A stretch of 64,000 nucleotides of DNA from Hansfordia pulvinata (lineage: Eukaryota > Ascomycota > Sordariomycetes > Xylariales), in the NCBI GenBank assembly GCA_006538405.1, contig BJKQ01000004.1, forward strand, positions 1,240,001 to 1,304,000. Direction: 5' to 3'. This document shows positions 57,620-64,000 of this stretch, piece after piece (positions within the stretch are counted from its first letter, which is position 1; every line of letters starts with the position of its first letter). The position numbers and the translations under genes were made by a program. The notes under the pieces are model-generated. The model saw only the letters and a list, made by a program, of their open reading frames with translations, ran no database searches and was not told where the DNA came from.

Positions 57620-60600
57620 TCCGCCCAAGAGTACTCGTACGCGTATGCGTAGTCGCACGCCCAAGGCCTCAATCAGGTACATGTAGGTTCAGGTTGCTTG
57701 GTATTGCCGTCTAATCGTCCTGCTATTCCAGCAAGCCCACAAGAAGCGGGCCAAATCAAGCACCGACAAACACCAGACCATCGAACCCTTGGTACGCACC
57801 CTCCGCGCATGCCTGATCATCAGACGGGAACTCGTACGAGTCAGTCCGGTCCCCGGGCGTCGCCGTTACATACCGTCGCTTGCGTCGCATCAGGTACGTG
57901 GGTGCCTGCCAGTGCCCCATACCCGGACATCATGACCTCCCTGATCGCCCCCCGCCGCGCCGGCCGAGACGTGGCTGGAGCAGTTGCTCCATGAGGTCGC
58001 CGCGGGTCGCCAACGCATGGCCTTGCCTTGCGTTTCGTTGCGTTGCGTCGAGCCATCCGATACCACTTTCCCGCCAGCCCGCCCGAGCAGAGCAGAAAAT
58101 TCCTGCATCGCCTCCTCATCTCGGTCAGATCCAGGAAGATGAAAGCCCGTCAAGCCTCTCATCAGGCAGGCAGGCAGGCCGGCTTGATGCAAGAGCGCGC
58201 CACTAAAACGGGCCCGACAGGATACCGCTGTTAGAGAGATGGATCCGCTGCTGCATGGAAGGCTTGTGGAAAAATGAGAGGATCCACAGCTTATTTGCCC
58301 GACCGCACAACAAACCGATCGAAAATTTTCGCGGGCCTCACCCCAAGCAGAGATGCGCGGACCGCGAGCTTTGATGGGTGCGCGGACGCGCTCTGGCGTC
58401 AATGTCCCATCTCGTGCAGCTGTTCGCCTTCTTTTCATAACAGCCGAGTGGGCCCAATTACCACGGCCAATGGTCCCTGTGTGCCACTCCCCTTTATGGA
58501 CAGTGCTTTTTATGTACAAGCACGCCCATGTACTCGGACTATGCAATCTCGAATGTGCTGGGTACCAGCAAATGCGGTGAGTGGTGTCCCGACGCACTCG
58601 CCTCGCTGCATCCAATATCCCATGTGCAGATTTCCACCTGCAGCCGGGGCCCAGCAGACCCTGAACTACAGTCAAAAGAATGGTTTTGTCGGGCGCACGA
58701 GGCGTGGGGGCCAAGGAAAAAAGGAATTCGTGTCCTGACTCGACCACCCTGGACCATCTCAGCGTCGGAGCTGGCGTTCAGCCTGATTTCGAGCCCAGAA
58801 CAGCCGCTTTTGAGAACCTTTTATGTCCCTCGTCACTGCGGCCACCCGTGTCGTATGGGCAAGGAGCCAGACACAAAAGCAACGGCCCGGAAGGACTTTT
58901 GTTTGCAAGGCTGCGTAAAGCACAACCTGGTCGACGAAGACCACCACCCGCCTGCATCATTGCCAGGGCCAGCAAGTCAACTGTTGGCAAGCGAGCCTCT
59001 ACGGGTGCAATTTCGCAACATCTGCTCCGTAATTACGAGTACTTGAATGTACGAGTACGGGGCGAGCAGTGATGCGGGAGTGCGGTTCGTGTGCGGTCAG
59101 CTGCCCCTCCACGCGATGGGACCGCAAGCCCGAATTCCCAGGCCGACCTTTGCCCCATCTCCAGCCTTACGAATTATTACCTGGGAGACGGAGCCCTGAT
59201 TGCTCGCCAGAAGCAATTTCGCTCGTCAATTGCTGGAATCGGCCCTCAGTATTCGTACGTCTTGGTCATCCGCCATGCTGACATTGCGAATCAGCCCACG
59301 AGGGCATGCAGTTTTCGAACAAACAGCCGAGCCAGCCCGCAGATCGTCGCTCGGGGGCTGCTCACTCCGCGTTGTGGGATCCTCGGCCTGCCGGCCAACA
59401 TCAGACACTGCACCCTGGCGATGGTACTGCGGACACGCCGTGGCTCTCCGCCAACCTGAATTGGGGGCCTGGACAACCGACGTCGTACGAGTGCCGCTAA
59501 AGGCTGGCTAGCTCAGGCACCTGCCTGTCCGCCTGTCTCACAGGTGCGTCTTCAGGTGGTGCGCGGCGGTCGGTGGCATCTCGTTCGCCTGCTGCCAGGT
59601 AGCCGGGCCATTTTAGGGTTAAAACCAGAGCTGATGTGGTTCTGGGCCTCAGACGGCTGAAGAAGCCACCCCAAGCAAGCTGGCGTGAGTGTGGTAAGCC
59701 CGACAGTCTCGCGGCCTCAAGCCTACGACGAATAACAAGCGCCGGACTGCCCAACGGCCACCCTTGGGGCTGATTCCATCAGCCCGCAGCCGACGCAAGC
59801 TTTGGAACCCGCGCCCCAAGAAGAATCCTACAGCTCGTGAGTCTGGCCTGGCCTGTTCTGACGCTACTTGTTAGTCTGCTGCCATGTATCCGCAACCCAA
59901 ACATCCAGCTCCAACGTCAACACTAATAACCACACGACACGGTTCTCGCGGGGGTCTCGGGTCGTGGGCTCTATCGCATCTGACGTATGGCCGACAAATC
60001 CAAACCCCGGATTTGTTTATCTCCAGCGGGGCGGTCTCGAAGTGACTCATCGTCTCGTGCGTGCGCGCGCAGCCAGGAACAAGCGGACGTCGGACGACTC
60101 CGCCGCTGGGCAGCATCGCAGCTCGCTAGCCAAGGAAACCTTTTTTGCTGCGCACACATGTCTGTCTTGGAAGTGGGTTGCGCGTTGGCGCAGACGTCAG
60201 ATCAATCCTGGTCAATGGCGGGCCATGCATGGCTGGCTGACAGGCCGCATATCCTGCAGAGTAATAACACATGCACAGCCCATTTCCTGGCTTGTCTCGG
60301 AGCAGGGCTGAGGGATCATTAACACCGACTGCTATGGCCCACGCACGCCACGATACCTGGCTGCGTTACCTTGCCCCGGCAGGTAAGGTAAGGTATGCTG
60401 TGGTTCTCACACTAGACATGGTGTCTGGGGCCCGGTAAGCCCGGCATGACTCCCGCACCAACCAGTACTCGTAACCAACGCCGCTCGTGTGCGGGATAGC
60501 CTGGCGAGCAAGAGGGAGGGTTTCCCCCTCCAACGGGGTATATTCATCTTTGCTAAATACAATGGCCCTGTGTGTAGGACTGGTGGTACTTTCAGGGTCC

Positions 60601-63360
60601 AGGAAGAACAGCAACCACCTTTTTCCCCTTGACACCCGCCTACTCGCAGATAGCCACGCAAATCGCCGCTTCGCAGAAATATGAGTCAGGGGGGTTTCAC
60701 CGCTAGGGTCCGGATACTCAAACTCGCCACCAAAGGGGGGGCTCGGCAGGCAAGGGAGCAAAGCAGGGAAGGGGTCTTCACGGATCACATACGAGTATGG
60801 CGGCCCTGGATGTGTTCATGCAACCTCTTTGTCGAAGAAGAGCGTACGGATACTGGGCATCCCAGGTATCTTTCTCCCTACCTACCTATCTGGGAAAGCC
60901 ATGCTGACGAGACTTGTTCTTCTTCCTGGTCTTCTTGGTCGGACCTGCGAGCTACTCGTCAGCTAGTCCGGCGCACGGACACCGCTACCACGCCTCACGG
61001 CCCAGGCGATTCGCTCTAGAAAACCCTTTCTTTCCAGAAGTCTTCTCTCGCGAGCCCCACACATCCGTGCGTCTCCTTTTACGGAGTCGCACTCCTGAGT
61101 TCAAGCCTTCCACTCGCGTGGTCCGCTACCCCGTAGATGAGTCTGTGTTGTTTTTAGTATAGCCACTCGGAGGGAAGCGTCTCGGCCTCGCCTGGACCCC
61201 GAGGCGGGCTGCAGGCTTGCTTCCAAATCACCAGACCGCCCGTCCTCGTACGTCACATTCCTCGTTCGCTGGCCGGCCACATCCCTCCGCGGTAGGTCAG
61301 CCTGTCGCAGGGGCGGCACGGCGTGCAATTCAGATCCGCGAATCACAGGCGCCCGCTGCGAGATCTTCGAGTTGGGGCAAAGAGAAGAGGGGGTAAAAAG
61401 CAAGGTTTCGAAGGAAGAAGGGGTCACCTGACCGGGATCAGGACGAGCACGAGTACTCCACGATAGAGAAATTTCAGCCGTGCCAGCCGTGCCAGCCTCG
61501 CGTGTTGATGAAGGCGGGGCCTGGATGCTCAAACGTGCCTGGTTCGGTGCACACATACACGTAGGCACCCGTACTGGGGACAGCTTATTACGAGTACAGA
61601 TCGTGTGGTGGATGGGAGGCGTTCCCAGCAGACTGGAACGAGGACCCACGCGCCATCGAAGCCCACATCAACGGGTACCTTGCGAGGCGCTCGGACTGTG
61701 CTGCAATCCCCGTCCTGTCACGGGCCCCTTCGACAACGGCTTTTGCACAGCCAGGGATTCCGAGAAGAATGCCCGTTTCGTCACTCATCACCCTCCCCAC
61801 TCCGGCACACGATGCCGCCTCTAACTACGAGTAGTCCCCCCCCAAAGAGCCACGGTGCTCCCGGACGATACCGACCCACAGGCACGTCCCAGCACCAGGT
61901 TTCAAGCGCGTGGGTTCCAAGATTGATTGCTCATCAAGGGTCGTAAAATCTGCCGTGCCTGCGAGCGGCGTCGCTTTGACTTGGGATGCGGGTTAGTGAG
62001 AATGAGGATCTGAAGGGAATGAATGACCAGCCGGGCATGTTTTTTTTTTCCTTTCCCACAGCATCACATGTGCTTGGCTATGGCCGAGAAAGCCCGAGAT
62101 TTGTTGGGGCCCATCTTGCCCAGGTTTTCAGATCCCGACATCTGACATGGGTCTGCTCCATCACCCACCAGAGCTTTATGTCCCTTGTGCTCTGTTCCTG
62201 GGCGTCCGTGTGAGGATACTCGTAGCCGCGAAAACACAGCCAGCCCTACCGAGCCGGGGTCAGGCAGGGGCTTCGGAGCCACCAAAAGGCCGCCCGCGAG
62301 CACTCGTATTCGCGGTTCCGGATCCTGGGCCCCGTCGCTGAAGGGCAGATTTTCTTCCGACGCGTGAGGCCATTACGAGTGTGAAGGATGGCCCTCCTCC
62401 TGCTGGCCCTCTTTTTCGGTTGCCCTTGCTTCCCGGACATGGGTGAAGCGCGTGTTGTGCCGGCAGGACGCCGAAAGTACTCCTCGTAGCTGGTTTGTTG
62501 GCGCACGCGCGAGGCCGGCACACGGCAGATGACGACGCCTTGGCGATGCTGGGCACTATGACGAAGCGACTCGTACCTCCGCCAAGCAGGCGTCTCCCGG
62601 TAGCCGAGACCCAAGGGCTCGGAACAAAAGGGCACCGGCACTGCGCGTGCCTGGCTTCGCGAGGGAGGATGGCAGGCACCCGCTCGTACTGATGGGACAG
62701 GCCAGAAAAGCACGGCGACGCCGGGACTCCCCAGGGCCTGTCGCCAGAACTCGAGAGGTCTAGTCGCGCAGCCCTTTACCGGATGTATCGAGCGATCAAT
62801 CACATATCAGCTAGCGAAGTGCCGGAATGTGATTGACCGATTCATGTGCGGGCGAGAGCGTGGGGAAGTCGGCGTCGCCGTGTACGGAGTACTCGTACGG
62901 ATTAGCCAGTCGCTTCGTGTACGAGCTTTGTCGCTCTCTCCATCTCCATTGGACGGCTGGGGAAAAACGGGCCCGTCCTGGGGTTTCCGCGGTGAAGGTC
63001 AAGGTGAAGTATCGCTCCCACGTGGGCTCGATTTGCGAGTGGCAGGCAGATTTGCAGCTCCACTCCAGCGCCAGGGACTCAGCTGAGTTGGCATGTCTCG
63101 CGACAACGAGACAAGGCGGCCAGTGCTTTTGTCTTGTCGCAGCCATTACTTTCCGGGGTAGGGAAACTGGCCCGCGCACGGCACGGCTGGCAGGTCGATC
63201 GCGCATGTGACCATGAGACCCAGATATTGGCCGCATTCTTGCAACCATGTACTCTGCAGGAAGAGCAAAGACAAGCCGGAATCTTGTCCGCCAGCTGCCA
63301 AGCGGCTCGCACCGCAGGAACGGAGAGCCTGGACCGAAAAAGAAAGAGAGCCAGTGTGAG

Positions 63361-63381
63361 TGTGTGTGTGTGTGTGTGTGT
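63361..63381. repeat. (GT)n microsatellite
   Basis: A perfect GT run followed by TAGGTGTGTACCTACCTAAGG. Confidence 0.9.
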
Positions 63382-64000
63382 AGGTGTGTACCTACCTAAG
63401 GTATGTATGAGCATGTCTGTGGCCCGCGTCCAACGAGCCGGGCCAGAACCAAGGGCTGGCGCTCCCTCGACGCAGTCGCCTTGCCAGGGCGCCGCCTCGC
63501 CTACCGGGCGCGGGATTCAGCTTCAGCACGCCCGAGGCCCTGACGAACGAGTCAAGTGGTCTCAGTAGCGTCCCTCGCGGCCAGGTTTTGGCCTGCCCGC
63601 TCCCTGCGCTGGGCCAGCATGCCTGCATGTATCCGCCGAGGATCCGACGTTACATACAGGCACGAGCTGGGACTCGCGCAAAGCAAGAAATCCGGAGTGT
63701 GGGGGAGCCGAGTTGGAGAAGGCCTCGTTTCTATTTTCGGCACGACAGCTCCATTCGTCTCCGTATACCTCACGCGGCATGGGCCGACTTGTTCGCATCG
63801 TAATCATGTTCGTCCTGGGGAGGGTTCGTAATCCGAATCAGTTGAGCAAGCTGCGCTGACGACACGGCGGCTGTGCTGGGCTGAGGATCGGGGTCCACAT
63901 TGCGAGCTCTTGTATCGCACCGTGAACGTCGCGGTGGGAGTGTCGGCAGCATTCGGTGTCCCCCTGAGTGGGTATGTCTCGTGCGTCGAGTTCCGGCCGC

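Larger units (their letters stand above)
55266..64000. other. Gene-free region, right part
   Basis: No supported gene up to the window end. One minus-strand stretch (55544-56400) has leader-like CAA/CCACC-rich sequence and a short ATG frame and is discussed as a weak candidate. Repeats: (CCA)n at 57594-57619 and (GT)n at 63361-63381. TACGAG/CTCGTA motifs stay frequent, with close pairs at 56813-56835 and 59034-59060. A 285-codon frame at 57890-58747 has no protein-like features. Confidence 0.5.

Noticed and set aside
57890..58747. 285-codon minus-strand frame in the gene-free block
   Set aside because: Composition is random-like, with no domain and no leader or intron signals.

Overview
The window is nuclear DNA from a filamentous ascomycete, probably a Sordariomycete close to Hypocreales. 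The evidence is short introns (about 50-270 nt) with GTAAGT-type donors and CTAAC-like branch sites, GC-rich coding sequence, and protein families typical of Pezizomycotina (Zn2Cys6 regulator, MpaB-type oxygenase, Dal5-type permease, Rrn9 protein, Sam37). The order-level placement is inference. I recognise 17 protein-coding genes between about 0.9 and 49.8 kb. I found no tRNA, rRNA, CRISPR array, intact transposon or PKS/NRPS gene.

Layout. The left part (0.9-20.4 kb) holds an AtsA-type arylsulfatase (-), an MFS sugar transporter (+, with an in-frame stop), a conserved fungal protein of unknown function (-), a six-exon dihydroxyacetone kinase (-), a seven-exon Zn2Cys6 regulator (+), a class II ketose-bisphosphate aldolase (+) and a secreted subtilisin-like protein (-). 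Transporter, kinase, regulator and aldolase would fit a sugar or sugar-alcohol catabolic neighbourhood, with the regulator sharing a 2-kb divergent promoter with the kinase. The middle (21.9-38.3 kb) is mainly housekeeping: an Rrn9-domain protein with AT-hooks and a zinc finger (-), Pescadillo/NOP7 (-) divergent from the GPI-transamidase subunit GAB1/PIG-U (+), a small secreted protein (-), a multi-pass membrane protein (-) and an MpaB-like oxygenase (+). The right part (39.3-49.8 kb) has a secreted Cys-rich protein (+), a polyol/ketose SDR (-), a Dal5-type permease (+) and Sam37/metaxin (-). From 49.8 kb to the end, about 14 kb, I see no convincing gene, only microsatellites, homopolymers and two dispersed motif families.

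The strongest cross-cutting signal is that seven of the genes need exactly one extra base, always at or beside a short homopolymer, to restore a full-length family-like protein. There are eight such sites, two of them in Pescadillo, which is essential in fungi. In each gene the exon sum becomes a multiple of three once the missing bases are counted. No gene needs a base removed. This one-directional pattern points to consensus under-calling rather than gene decay, and the affected entries should be read with that in mind. The nonsense codon in the sugar transporter is of a different kind (a substitution) and may be real.
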